Shown here piece by piece: positions 1-9,381 of a stretch of 64,000 nucleotides of DNA (position 1 is its first letter; each line of letters starts with the position of its first letter). The notes below the pieces were generated by a model. It saw nothing but the letters and a program-made list of their open reading frames with translations, was not told where the DNA came from and did not search any database. Position numbers and translations under genes: made by a program. The stretch comes from JAXDAY01 sp034679345 (lineage in GTDB: Bacteria > Eisenbacteria > RBG-16-71-46 > CAIMUX01 > VGJL01), in contig JAXDAY010000037.1 in NCBI GenBank assembly GCA_034679345.1, positions 56,983 through 120,982 on the forward strand, given 5' to 3'.

Positions 1-1248
1 CGCTCCACGGATGGAGGGACGACGTGGGGAGCCGACACGCGTCTCACGACGGACGTTTCCTGGTCCGAACGGCCCGCGGTGGCGGTCCGGGATTCCGATG
101 TCCATGTGGTCTGGTACGACGGTCGTCTCGGACCGCCCAGGATCTTCTACAAGCATTCCGAGGATGGCGGCACGACATGGGGATCGGACACATGCCTCAC
201 GCCCGACACGGGTGTCGGGTACCATCCTTCCGTGGCGATATGCGGCTCGGTCATTCATGTCGCGTGGACCGACATGAGCGCCGGGCCTCAGATCTACTAT
301 GCCCGTTCTCTGAACAACGGCGCGACGTGGGAATCGGCGAGGAACATCACGCCGGCCGCTCCGCCCTTGGGCAAGAACCTCGCGGCGATCGCTGTCGCCG
401 ATGACATCGTCCATGTGGCCTGGATGGACGCGCGGAGCGGCCCCTGCATCTACTACACGCGCTCGCTCGATTGCGGCGCGACCTGGGAGGTGGACAGAAG
501 CATCACGCCGGTGCCGTCGCAGTTCGCCTCAATCGCGGTTTCTGGGGCCAGTGTCCATGTCGTCTATGCGGACTTCCGCCACGGGGAGGCCACTCCCCAG
601 ATCTACTACACGCGCTCGATCGACAACGGAGTGAACTGGGAGACGGAGGTGCCGCTCGCCGAGGCGTTTGCATCTTGGTATCCGTCGGTCGCGGTCGCCG
701 GGCCCCATGTGCATGCCGTCTGGCCCGACAACCGGAACGGCGACATGGCCGAGATCTACTACAAGCATTCTCCGGACGGCGGCGCCAGCTGGGAGACGGA
801 TGTACGGCTGACCGACCATCCCGCCGAATCGAGGGAGCCCTCGCTGGCTGTTTCGGCGACCTACGCGTATGCGGTTTGGAGCGACGATCGCGACGAGAAC
901 TGGGAGATCTACTGCAAGCGCGGCGCGATCGGCGCTTCAGGATTGGAGGATGAGGAGAATACGGCCGGCCAGGCGCCCCGATTCCTATCGGCGAACCCCA
1001 ATCCAAGCGCGGGTCCGGTTGCCATCCGGTACGAGTTGATGTCGTCGGCGTCGGTCGTGGTCGAGGTCTTCGATTCGTCCGGCGCCCTCGTGCGCCGCTT
1101 GGTGGAGGGACCTCAATCGCCCGGGGCGCATGTGATCCGGTGGGATGGGGAGGACGAAGCGGGGCGCGCGGTGCCCTCGGGGGTCTACATGACCCGGACC
1201 ACGCTGGACGGGCGGGTGACGAATGGACGAGTGGTTCTGGCGAGGTAG
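1..1248 (+). CDS. Secreted Asp-box (sialidase-like propeller) protein, 5' truncated by window
   Basis: The reading frame is open to base 1, so the start lies outside the window and only the last 415 residues are seen. About six repeats carry the Asp-box core S-x-D-x-G-x-x-W (for example STDGGTTW, SEDGGTTW, SPDGGASW) alternating with VHVVW/IYY strands, as in BNR/sialidase-type beta-propellers. The last ~85 residues form a FlgD-Ig-like module: NPNPS, VVVEVFDSSGALVRRL, IRWDGEDEAGR, GVYMTR. Family knowledge says such modules are C-terminal sorting or anchoring domains of exported proteins. No sialidase catalytic residues can be claimed, so a binding or structural propeller is more likely than an enzyme. 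It ends at TAG, 44 bases before the next start. Confidence 0.85.
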   Translation, partial: RSTDGGTTWGADTRLTTDVSWSERPAVAVRDSDVHVVWYDGRLGPPRIFYKHSEDGGTTWGSDTCLTPDTGVGYHPSVAICGSVIHVAWTDMSAGPQIYYARSLNNGATWESARNITPAAPPLGKNLAAIAVADDIVHVAWMDARSGPCIYYTRSLDCGATWEVDRSITPVPSQFASIAVSGASVHVVYADFRHGEATPQIYYTRSIDNGVNWETEVPLAEAFASWYPSVAVAGPHVHAVWPDNRNGDMAEIYYKHSPDGGASWETDVRLTDHPAESREPSLAVSATYAYAVWSDDRDENWEIYCKRGAIGASGLEDEENTAGQAPRFLSANPNPSAGPVAIRYELMSSASVVVEVFDSSGALVRRLVEGPQSPGAHVIRWDGEDEAGRAVPSGVYMTRTTLDGRVTNGRVVLAR

Positions 1249-1292
1249 CATGGAGCGACCCGCGAGTCCACACTGAGGCCAGGGAGGCTTCC

Positions 1293-2387
1293 TTGTCGTC
1301 ATCCGAAGAAGATGTGGAATCGGCCCTCCGCGCCATCATCGACCGGCACGAGCGCGACGGCGGCTTCTCGGGCGTCTTCCTCGTTGAGGCAGGCGGCCGG
1401 ACGATCGTCTCGGGCGCGCGCGGTTACGCGCACCTCGGATTCCGGGTGCCCAACCAGCCCGACACGCGCTTCGACACCGCTTCGGTCACGAAGATCTTCA
1501 CGGCGGCGGCTGTCTTCCGTCTGATCGATCGTGGTCTCCTGAGCCTCGATGATCGCGTGCGCGACATCGTCGATCTCGGTGCTTCTCCCATCCCGCGGGA
1601 GGTCACGCTCGGCCATTGTCTGACCCACACCTCGGGGATCGCCGACGACGCGGACGAGGAGGCGGGCGAGAACTACGAGGACATCTGGCGCGATCGTCCC
1701 TGCTATGGCGTGCGCTCGACGCGCGACTTCCTCCCCCAATTCGTCATGAAGGAGCCGCGATTCGTCCCCGGCCAAGGCTGCCGGTACAACAATTGCGCCT
1801 TCGTCCTCGTCGGCCTGGTCCTGGAGGCGATCACGGGGATGACCTATCGCGAGATCGTGGAGCGCGAGGTCTTTGCCGCCGCCGGCATGGCCCGAACCGG
1901 CTTCTTCGCGAAGGACGGGGTGGAGCCTGATCTTGCGGAGGGTTACGCGAAGGCCGGCAAAGACGATCTCCATCCCGCCGGGTTGCGCAAGAACATCTAT
2001 GCCTATCCGCCGGTCGGATCGCCCGACGCGGGCGCCTACACCACCGTCGACGATCTCCGCCGATATTTCGGCGCCATCGAAGGCCCCGACTACCTCTCTC
2101 CCGAGTCGCGCCGGCAGATCCTCTCGCCCGTCGTTCACTATGCGGACCTCAAGATGGGCGGCGAGCGGAGGATGGGGTACTCCCTAGTGCACGACTTCGA
2201 ACCTTCCGGCCGGAAGCTCCGATATGGCAAGGATGGCGTCAATCCGGGAGTCGCCGCCATCGCGATGCGATATCCCGCCGGGGACGGATTCGTCGCCCTC
2301 CTCGCGAACACTGACGCGGATGTCTGGACGATGTGCAGAGAGCTCGCGCGGGCGGCCGGGCTGGATCCGCCTCGGAGCAGGCCCTGA
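1293..2387 (+). CDS. Serine hydrolase, beta-lactamase class C / penicillin-binding-protein fold
   Basis: A 364-residue protein of the beta-lactamase-related serine hydrolase family. The nucleophile motif S-x-x-K is seen as SVTK in TASVTKIFTA. The second motif Y-x-N is YNN in the segment CRYNNCAFVLVG. The third-motif region near the C-terminus reads YGKDGVNPG in place of KTG/HTG. I chose TTG 1293 because AGGGAGG (1281-1287) lies five bases upstream; the open frame extends back into the previous gene but has no good ribosome site there. No signal peptide is apparent, so it may be cytoplasmic. Likely an esterase or D-aminopeptidase-like hydrolase; the substrate cannot be told from sequence. Confidence 0.85.
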   Translation: MSSSEEDVESALRAIIDRHERDGGFSGVFLVEAGGRTIVSGARGYAHLGFRVPNQPDTRFDTASVTKIFTAAAVFRLIDRGLLSLDDRVRDIVDLGASPIPREVTLGHCLTHTSGIADDADEEAGENYEDIWRDRPCYGVRSTRDFLPQFVMKEPRFVPGQGCRYNNCAFVLVGLVLEAITGMTYREIVEREVFAAAGMARTGFFAKDGVEPDLAEGYAKAGKDDLHPAGLRKNIYAYPPVGSPDAGAYTTVDDLRRYFGAIEGPDYLSPESRRQILSPVVHYADLKMGGERRMGYSLVHDFEPSGRKLRYGKDGVNPGVAAIAMRYPAGDGFVALLANTDADVWTMCRELARAAGLDPPRSRP

Positions 2388-2497
2388 TCCGCAAAGCCGA
2401 GGAAGAGGATTTCAGCGGAACGGGGCGCGACGATAGGTTAGGGAAGGGAGGAGGGGTTCATGGAGTCGTCCTGGGGCGAAGCCTCGAGGCGCTCCAG

Positions 2498-2875
2498 ATG
2501 GCGGAAGGCAAGCGCGCCAACATCGCGCGATGGCTCATGATCGGGTTCGGTGTTGCCTACGCCGTCTGGGGCCTGAAGGCAGCGCACCGGCACAGGAGCG
2601 AGCGGCTCCATGGCAGCTCCGTCACCACCTGGGCTCTGATCGTGGTCTTTGTGCTGGGGCCCTGCGAACCGCTGATCCCGCTCATCTTCCTGGCGAGCGG
2701 CGGGAGCAACGGGTACGGGAATGTCTATATGACCGGGAGCAGCTCGGGTCGCGTCACCAATTGCTACCTGCACGACAGCTCGAAGTACGGTCTCTACGTC
2801 GGGACAGGCGCCACCGTGGAGGTTTCGGGAAACACATACCTGAACAACCTCCAGGGGGATGAGCGCCTGCCTTAG
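2498..2875 (+). pseudogene. Composite remnant: TauE/UreH-type membrane fragment joined to beta-helix fragment
   Basis: The frame joins two unrelated pieces. Residues 1 to ~66 (MAEGKRANIARWLMIGFG ... GPCEPLIPLIFLASG) match an internal stretch of the sulfite exporter TauE/SafE or UreH-like membrane family, including its conserved GPCEPLIPL segment, but the family's preceding and following helices are missing. From about base 2697 the frame changes into GNVYMTGSSSGRVTNCYL ... VEVSGNTYLNN, the look of one or two rungs of a right-handed parallel beta-helix repeat protein, then stops. A better ribosome site (GGGAGGAGG) points to ATG 2460 in another frame that stops after 25 codons. I read this as debris of two genes rather than a functional protein. 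Confidence 0.6.
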
Positions 2876-2890
2876 CCTCATGATCAACGA

Positions 2891-2920
2891 CGGGGGCGCG
2901 GCCACGATGCCGCGCCCCCG
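2891..2920. terminator. Strong GC hairpin between convergent genes
   Basis: A perfect 12-bp stem (CGGGGGCGCGGC at 2891-2902 with its complement at 2909-2920) closes a 6-nt loop. It lies between the plus-strand remnant and the minus-strand FG-GAP gene. There is no T-tract, so a terminator role for either strand is inferred from stem strength and position. Confidence 0.6.
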
Positions 2921-3043
2921 CTCCGCGATCATTCCATTGCCGGCGGATTCCGATCAGCCAAAACCAACCTGGCGATCTCCGAGGGACCGCTGCGAGAGCT
3001 CGGCTCGACCCCACTCAGGCGGGAACGCGCCTACCTCTCGGCG

Positions 3044-6000
3044 CTACCTCTCCCGCACCACGCGCAATGTCATCGCCTTCCTGTTTCCCATCGTTTCAAG
3101 CCTCGCGAAATAGACGCCGCTCGCCGCATCGGATCCGCGCTCGACGCGCCCGTCCCATGACACCCGGTACGTCCCCGCCGCGTGCGGCCCTTCGGCCAGC
3201 ACCGCGACTTCCCGCCCGGCGACGTCGTAGATCGCCACCCGGGCCGTGACGTCGGATGGCAGCGCGTACTCGAGCATGGCCGTGGAGTGGAACGGGTTTC
3301 CTCCCGCCAGTGAGAGCCTCGGCGAGCTACCGAACCCCCCGGCCGAACCGTCCGAAGGCTCCACTCCCGCCGACTGTCCCTCGCCGATCCGCAGGTCCCA
3401 CTCCGTCTCCCCGTTCCCGCTCGGCGAGAACCAGGGGGAAGCCGGGAACCACGGCGAGTCCGTCACCACCCGCGCCCGCCACTGCACCGGATCGCCCGGT
3501 GTCAGCCCAGCCACGCTAGCGATCTCGGACCAATGGAGCATGATCCCCTGTCCCGGCACGGGCGCGCCCGCATCGAGCCAATCCGTCCGCGCGATCCCGC
3601 TCCCGTCGAACGCCTGACCGCCGCGCTGGACTTCGTATTCGACTCGCATCTTGCCCCGGCCGAACGGGCTTCGCAGGTCCATCGACATCTGGAACGTTCC
3701 GAAGCTTCCGGCGCCGAGCGCCACGCGCGTCGACCCGTCCTGCCGAGTCTGCCGGATGCCGCGCAGGACGCCGCCACCCTCGCCGCCGAGATAGAGCGAG
3801 ATCTCTCCCAGCCCATCGATGTCGTTATGGAGAAGCGGCGCGCCGACCACCACGTCCGCGAACCCGTCGCCATTGACGTCGCCTCCCGCGGCCATTCCCT
3901 CGCCGAGAAACGCTCCCCAGTGGTTCGATTCGATCGTCCAGACGGGCGGGTCGCCCGTCGCCACCGGCGCCCGGAAGAGATAGACCTTCCCCTCCATGTT
4001 CTCGCCGCTGCTGTAGCCGGGCGCGCTGACGATGAGGTCGCAGAGCCCGTCATTGTCGACGTCGGCTGCCCCGACCTTCGAGCCGAACTCGGCCTGCTGC
4101 ATGCCGCCGTTCTGGGCCCAGGCGGGGAGCGCCGGCAATCCGCCGTTGGCTGCGAAGAAGACGTAGGCCGCCCCCTCCATGAGCAGCGTGTGCTCATGCC
4201 CCGGAGCGCCGACGACCAGGTCGCTGTCACCGTCGCCGTCCAGGTCGCCGAAGGCCATCGAGCGGCCGAAGTCGGAATCCTGGCTCGGACCGGCGCTGAG
4301 CCAGTCGGGGGATATTCCGAGCCCGCTCTCCCCGCCGAAGAAGACCGCGACCTTTCCCCCGAGCTCGGGGGCTGCGGCGGCGAAGTCAGCGTAGCCGTCG
4401 CCGTTGACATCTCCGCCACCGGCCAGCGCCTCGCCAAGGTTCCCCCAGCTCGGCGCGCCGGAGTACGTCCAGTCTGGGGTCGTGGAGAGTCCGTTCTCCG
4501 ACCCCTTGTACATATGGATCCGGCCGTTACCGCTCAACTCCGCGGGGGAACCGATCACCACGTCGAGGTAGCCGTCGCCGTCCAGGTCGCCGGCGTTGAT
4601 GACCGACTTCCCGAACGATGCCACGCTTCCCACGATCTCGAGATCGGCCGCCTCCGGCAGCCCGTCGGCCGACCCGTGATAGACAAAGACGCGCCCGGGC
4701 GTCGGTCCCCCCGGCATGCACGGGGCGCCGGCAAGCAGGTCGTCGAAGCCGTCGCCGTTGACGTCGGCCGCCGCGACCGCCCAGCCGAGTCGGTATCCCT
4801 GGACCCCGCCGACCTTCGCCCAGTCGAAGACGTCCTCCGGAGCGCCCGGCCGGCCGTAGCTGACGAAGACGAGCCCCTGGTTGTCCACGCCGCTGTCAGT
4901 GAGCGGGGCCCCCGCGGCGACGTCGTCGAAGCCGTCGCCGTCGAAGTCGCCGAAGGCAAGCGCGGAGCCCCACTCGGTCTGACTCAGCGGTCCCATGGAG
5001 CGCCACGCCGCCATGGGCGGTAGATCTCCTGCGCTGCCGCGGAAGACGAAGACCTCGCCCTCGTCCGCGTGGCCATCGTCGTAGCTGTATGCGCCGGCGA
5101 TCAGTTCGCCATAGCCATCCCCGTCCACGTCGCCGGCCGCGCCGAGGCTGTTCCCGAGGAAGCAGTACTCCTGTCCGCCTTTCCAGAAGCGCTCCGGCCC
5201 GATGCCGGGCCCGGTCGGAGAGCCGTGGAAGACGGCCGCGAGCCCCTCATTCATGTAGTTGTAGGTGTAGGAGGGCGCGCCGATCGCGATGTCGGCATAG
5301 CCGTCGCCATTGACGTCGCCGGCAGGGGCGACGCACTGCCCGAGGTTGGCGCCATGCTGCTGGATGGCGTAGTCCCAGGCGACTGTCTCCTCCACCCCGG
5401 CGGACGAGCCGTAGTAGAGGAATGCGGCGCCGGCGTCGATCGAGGCGAAGTGGTCGTAGAGGAAGGCGCCGACGACGACATCGCCGTACCCGTCGCCGTT
5501 CACGTCCCCGACGCCCGCGACGGAGCCGCCGTAGTGGGCGCCAGCCTGGGTGCCGGGGCTGACCCAGACGGTGGATTGCGCGAGGCCGAAGATGGTGCCC
5601 AGGTAGACGTAGGCCGCCCCCTCGCCGTCCTCCCCCATGCCGTACGCGCCAACGATGGCATCGTCTAGCCCGTCGGCATTCACATCGCCGGCCGATGCGA
5701 CGGCGACACCGAAGAAGCTGTTCGCGACGTTGGGCTCGCGCGTCGTCGAGGGCGACTCTGGTAGCCCCATCGCCGAACCGTAGTAGATGCTGACGCGCCC
5801 CTCGTCCGCCTGGCCGTTGTCGTAGTGCGGCGCGCCGATCGCGATGTCGTCATAGCCGTCACCGTTGACGTCGCCCAGACCGGCGATCGCGACGCCGAAG
5901 CTGCAGTGGGCTTGATTCCCTTCCGCGGTCCACACGGGCCCGCCGAGGCCGGCCGGGCTTCCGAGGTAGAGCCGGACTTGCCCCTCGTCGACCTCCCCGT

Positions 6001-6397
6001 CGTCATAGTCGGGAGCGGCGATGAGGACGTCGTCATAGCCGTCGCCGTTGACGTCCCCCGCGCCGGCAACGGCGTCGCCGAGGTGCGCGCCGTTCTGACC
6101 GCCGACGACGGACCAGGTCGGCGCGGCTGGGAAGCCCGCGGCTGAGCCGAGGAAGAGAAACGCCCGTCCGCCGTCGGTCCCGAAGCTGTCGTAGAGCGGA
6201 GCGCCGACCACGACATCGCTGTACCCGTCTCCGTTGACGTCGCCGACGACCGCGACGTTCTCGCCAAAGGCGGCGCCGATCTGATCGCTGTCGACGGCCC
6301 AGTCCGCCCCGATCACGGCGTGCGCCGCTCCGGCGCAGACCCAGGCGAGCATGCCCGCCAGCAGGACCGCCATGACTGCTATTCTCCCTCGAAACAT
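3044..6397 (-). CDS. Secreted FG-GAP (integrin-alpha-like) propeller protein with FlgD-like C-terminal module
   Basis: A 1117-residue exported protein. The start is well supported: AAGGAGA sits just upstream of the ATG, and residues 1-27 form a signal peptide (MFRGRIAVMAVLLAGMLAWV, cleavage likely after AHA). From ~35 to ~880 there are about fifteen FG-GAP/VCBS repeats with the calcium-binding core D-x-N-G-D-G-Y-x-D (GDVNGDGYSDVVVGAP), enough for two seven-bladed propellers. A linker domain of ~120 residues follows, then a FlgD-Ig-like ending: LEYALPSDVTARVAIYDVAGREV, VSWDGRV, SGVYFARL. The architecture is shared with the gene at 18517. Probable role is cell-surface or extracellular binding; no enzymatic motif is visible. 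Confidence 0.9.
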   Translation of the reverse strand: MFRGRIAVMAVLLAGMLAWVCAGAAHAVIGADWAVDSDQIGAAFGENVAVVGDVNGDGYSDVVVGAPLYDSFGTDGGRAFLFLGSAAGFPAAPTWSVVGGQNGAHLGDAVAGAGDVNGDGYDDVLIAAPDYDDGEVDEGQVRLYLGSPAGLGGPVWTAEGNQAHCSFGVAIAGLGDVNGDGYDDIAIGAPHYDNGQADEGRVSIYYGSAMGLPESPSTTREPNVANSFFGVAVASAGDVNADGLDDAIVGAYGMGEDGEGAAYVYLGTIFGLAQSTVWVSPGTQAGAHYGGSVAGVGDVNGDGYGDVVVGAFLYDHFASIDAGAAFLYYGSSAGVEETVAWDYAIQQHGANLGQCVAPAGDVNGDGYADIAIGAPSYTYNYMNEGLAAVFHGSPTGPGIGPERFWKGGQEYCFLGNSLGAAGDVDGDGYGELIAGAYSYDDGHADEGEVFVFRGSAGDLPPMAAWRSMGPLSQTEWGSALAFGDFDGDGFDDVAAGAPLTDSGVDNQGLVFVSYGRPGAPEDVFDWAKVGGVQGYRLGWAVAAADVNGDGFDDLLAGAPCMPGGPTPGRVFVYHGSADGLPEAADLEIVGSVASFGKSVINAGDLDGDGYLDVVIGSPAELSGNGRIHMYKGSENGLSTTPDWTYSGAPSWGNLGEALAGGGDVNGDGYADFAAAAPELGGKVAVFFGGESGLGISPDWLSAGPSQDSDFGRSMAFGDLDGDGDSDLVVGAPGHEHTLLMEGAAYVFFAANGGLPALPAWAQNGGMQQAEFGSKVGAADVDNDGLCDLIVSAPGYSSGENMEGKVYLFRAPVATGDPPVWTIESNHWGAFLGEGMAAGGDVNGDGFADVVVGAPLLHNDIDGLGEISLYLGGEGGGVLRGIRQTRQDGSTRVALGAGSFGTFQMSMDLRSPFGRGKMRVEYEVQRGGQAFDGSGIARTDWLDAGAPVPGQGIMLHWSEIASVAGLTPGDPVQWRARVVTDSPWFPASPWFSPSGNGETEWDLRIGEGQSAGVEPSDGSAGGFGSSPRLSLAGGNPFHSTAMLEYALPSDVTARVAIYDVAGREVAVLAEGPHAAGTYRVSWDGRVERGSDAASGVYFARLETMGNRKAMTLRVVRER

Positions 6398-7122
6398 GTT
6401 CGTCTCTCCTTATCTTCCCTCTCGGGGAGGCCTCGTCTCTTGGTGGATCGCAGGATCGCGTCCTCTCAAGGGGAACGACGGAAGGCGGGGAAAGCGCACG
6501 CGGGTTAGAGGGATGGTCTCGCCTCAGCCTGCCCTTGCGCCGCCTGGGCGGGCCGTAACCTGTTGGGCGCTAGAAACCTCCGGTTCCCACGGACCAGTGG
6601 AGGTAGTCGGGCGGAGGACTTGATGGTCACCGCCCGGCGATCTCAGATCTCGCGCTCCCCATCCCCCCGGGCGAGGCAAGGCGCTTCCAACGTCGATTCA
6701 CGCAGCGCGGCAAAACTGGGATCGAGATCGTCGCTACCGTCTGCTTCCCCCGTAGCAGCCACCCGTGCCATGTCGCGACGGACGGGGCCGGAGCGAGGTT
6801 GTGGCGATTTCGTTGTTCACAGTCGGATTAGAGCCGGTGTCCAAGAGTGCTTGCGCTTACCTATAGGACGTCTTTGTATAGATCCCGTCTGCTCGATCAG
6901 TGTCCCCGATCTTCAGCGATTCCTCCCATGGCCCGGTTTATCCGCGGGTCGGGACTCCATATCCTGGAACCTGCTCTGAGCGACGCGGACCTTCACGCCA
7001 CAAGTCCTGATGGACGAATCGATCGAGCGGGGGTATCATAGAACCGCTGTCGATCCTTGCCTTCTCATTCGGAGCGGCGGAATCGGGGCTCATCTTGATT
7101 GGCGTCATCGAAGGGGGAAGCC
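6398..7122. other. Divergent intergenic region
   Basis: About 725 bases between two divergent secreted-protein genes. I find no credible gene: the open frames lack ribosome sites and read as low-complexity Ser/Arg protein. Apart from a candidate promoter at 7011-7039, I see no RNA gene and no convincing repeat. Confidence 0.55.
7011..7039 (+). promoter_or_regulatory. Candidate sigma-70-type promoter for the LVIVD protein
   Basis: TGGACG (7011-7016) and TATCAT (7034-7039) are separated by 17 bases, matching -35 and -10 consensus at 4/6 and 5/6. Predicted transcription would begin near 7046, giving a leader of ~77 bases before ATG 7123. Confidence 0.45.
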
Positions 7123-9300
7123 ATGGTCTGCCGGCCGCGCACCGTGAACCGCCGACTCCTCGCCACCACGATCCTCATCCTGGTTCCCTTGTTCGCATTC
7201 GCCGACGCGCCGTGCGTCAACTACGGATCCTATCTCCACTGGCTGGGAACCGCCGATCTGAATGACTGGTCGTACGACCTGGATGTGGAAGGATCTTACG
7301 CTTACGCGGCGCACTACGGCCGGTTGTACATCGCCGACATAAGCGCTCCCGATTCGCCCCAATTCATCTACAACACCCTGAACGACTCACATGGAGTGGA
7401 TGCTCGGGGGGATCGGCTCTTCACCGCGGGGTACGAATCTGACCTGCGCATCTACGACGTCACCTACCCTCCCGCCCCGATCGTGATCGGGAGCCTCGCT
7501 CTGCCCGATAACAGCTACTACGTAACGGTTGATGGTCACTATGCGTACCTGAGCGCGGAGAGGCGTTTTCACATTGTCGACATCTCAGACGAGGCCAACC
7601 CGATGCTGGTCTCGACGCTCCCCATCCCGAACAATGCGTGGAAGGCCGTCATCAAGGATGAGTATGCCTACCTGGCCTCGAGTGGGTCGGGGCTCCTGAT
7701 CGTGAGCATCGCCGACCATGCGAATCCTGAGATCGTCGGAACATTCGGCCGTACCGAACCAACGGGCGCGATTGCCTTGAGAGAACCGTACATTTATCTG
7801 TCAGCATTCGGGGACGGCGTGGCGATCATCGATGTCGCCGATCCGTCTGATCCAGTGCTGGTCGGGTCAATTCCCACATTCCCGGCGGATGGATCCGTCT
7901 ACTCCGTCACGGTGATCGAAACGCTTGCCTATGTGCACTGCTTCCCCGACGACGGAGCGCCAAGCGTGCGGGTTTACGACATCACGAACCCTGTCGCCGC
8001 TGCTTCGATCGGTGGGATCTCGCCGGGTGGGCCGGTCGTGGATGCCGGTGGGTTCGCTTGCGTGGGTGCGCCGATGGAGCTGCGGACCTTGGCCACCGCG
8101 AATCCCGCATCCCCGCCGATTCTCGGCGGAATCAACCTCGGCTCTGGTGCCGCTGACGACGTGTACCTCGGAGAATCCCATGCCTACGCTGCGGCCTGGT
8201 CGAACGGCCTCGTGGTGATCGATTTCAGTGTCCCCGAGAGTCCCGTCATCGCAGGCAGCTACGACACGCCGGGAGAGGCCCAGGGGGTCGTGGTTCAGGA
8301 CGATCTTGCATACGTTGCGGATGGCCCGTCGGGCCTCGCGATCATCGATGTCTCTTCGCCAGCCACTCCAACACTCGTAGGGAGTTTGGATACCTTCGAT
8401 GCGAAGGGTGTCGTGGTGTCGGGGCCCTATGCCTACATCGCAGATGGATGGGGTCAATTCAAGGTCGTCCAGGTGAGCGACCCGACCGCGCCGGTTTTGG
8501 TCGGAACGTCGGTCGGGATCCCCTACGTCGCCGCGGTCGAGATCTTCGGGCCCTATGTGGTCGCGTCGGAGGTTTACGAGGGCCGGCTGTGCGTCATGGA
8601 CGTCTCGGTCCCGTCACAGCCTCATGTGGCGGGTTTCCTCTATGCAGCCGGCCTCCGAGACTTCGCCGTCAATGGCCCGATCCTATACGCGGCGGACCAG
8701 AATGAAGGCCTTCGAGTCTACGATCTCACCGACCCCCTTCACCCCACCCTTGTCCGCACACTCCCCACGCCGGATCTCCCCGATGGTGTCTCGCTGGACG
8801 GCCAGACGCTCTACATCGCCGGCGGCTACATGGGCATCCAGGCGTACGACGTGGTTGACCCGTTCGCTCCGCGTCTCATCGGAAGCGCAGACACGCCCGG
8901 TAGGAGTCGCAGGGTCGATGTCGGGGGCGACTACGCGTTCGTCACGCACCAGATCTACGGGTTGAAGATCCTTCCCGCGCACTGCGTCGATCCGGCGGGA
9001 GTCTCGGGGAACGTCTGGGATGGCGCCTCCTCCTCGTTGCTCGTCTATCCGAACCCCGTGACCGGCGCGATACGCCTGTCGTTCGTCCTCCCGATCGGGT
9101 CGACGGTGGAGCTGGCCATATTCGACGCGGGCGGCCGCCTTATCCAGGACTTGACGGGCGGTTGGAGCGGCCCCGGAGAGCATCGTGTGGTGTGGGAGGG
9201 CAGGGACGATGCCGGCCGGCGGGTTTCCAGCGGCGTCTACCAAGCCAGGCTCCGCTATGGAGGGCATTCGGAGAGGCGGACCTTCGTTCTGCTGAGATGA
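7123..9300 (+). CDS. Secreted LVIVD-repeat propeller protein with FlgD-like C-terminal module
   Basis: A 725-residue protein. Start ATG 7123 is chosen over the longer frame because AAGGGGGA (7111-7118) lies at correct spacing and residues 1-30 then form a signal peptide (LLATTILILVPLFAFADA). The body repeats a ~42-residue unit with the pattern AY-(V/I)-A-x-x-x-x-G-L-x-(V/I)-(I/V)-D-(V/I)-S-x-P-x-x-P-x-(L/I)-(V/I)-G (GLAIIDVSSPATPTLVGS is a clear copy), which is the LVIVD repeat. About twelve copies are present. The last ~85 residues are FlgD-Ig-like: VYPNPVTGAIRLSFVLP, VELAIFDAGGRLIQDL, VVWEGRDDAGRRV, SGVYQARL. LVIVD proteins are usually surface proteins of unknown ligand. Confidence 0.88.
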   Translation: MVCRPRTVNRRLLATTILILVPLFAFADAPCVNYGSYLHWLGTADLNDWSYDLDVEGSYAYAAHYGRLYIADISAPDSPQFIYNTLNDSHGVDARGDRLFTAGYESDLRIYDVTYPPAPIVIGSLALPDNSYYVTVDGHYAYLSAERRFHIVDISDEANPMLVSTLPIPNNAWKAVIKDEYAYLASSGSGLLIVSIADHANPEIVGTFGRTEPTGAIALREPYIYLSAFGDGVAIIDVADPSDPVLVGSIPTFPADGSVYSVTVIETLAYVHCFPDDGAPSVRVYDITNPVAAASIGGISPGGPVVDAGGFACVGAPMELRTLATANPASPPILGGINLGSGAADDVYLGESHAYAAAWSNGLVVIDFSVPESPVIAGSYDTPGEAQGVVVQDDLAYVADGPSGLAIIDVSSPATPTLVGSLDTFDAKGVVVSGPYAYIADGWGQFKVVQVSDPTAPVLVGTSVGIPYVAAVEIFGPYVVASEVYEGRLCVMDVSVPSQPHVAGFLYAAGLRDFAVNGPILYAADQNEGLRVYDLTDPLHPTLVRTLPTPDLPDGVSLDGQTLYIAGGYMGIQAYDVVDPFAPRLIGSADTPGRSRRVDVGGDYAFVTHQIYGLKILPAHCVDPAGVSGNVWDGASSSLLVYPNPVTGAIRLSFVLPIGSTVELAIFDAGGRLIQDLTGGWSGPGEHRVVWEGRDDAGRRVSSGVYQARLRYGGHSERRTFVLLR

Positions 9301-9301
9301 C

Positions 9302-9325
9302 TCCCGCACCCGGTCACCGGCGGGA
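9302..9325. terminator. Hairpin after the LVIVD gene
   Basis: TCCCGC (9302-9307) pairs with GCGGGA (9320-9325), and CGGT/ACCG pair inside with a one-base loop. It begins two bases after the stop codon at 9300 and lies between convergent genes. It has no T-tract. Confidence 0.5.
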
Positions 9326-9381
9326 ATCGTCGATTGGATGCCGGGCCAGCCCCTCGGGCCGGCCCAGCCCTGACGATGCTT

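Noticed and set aside
2460..2537. Short gene starting at ATG 2460 with a strong ribosome site
   Set aside because: It stops after 25 codons and has no recognisable sequence; it is probably the original start of a now broken gene.
3533..5023. 496-codon plus-strand open frame
   Set aside because: Antisense to the FG-GAP repeats of the gene at 3044; the repetitive VAVDV peptides only reflect those repeats.
6563..6979. 138-codon open frame in the long intergenic region
   Set aside because: No ribosome site, Ser/Arg-rich composition and no motif.
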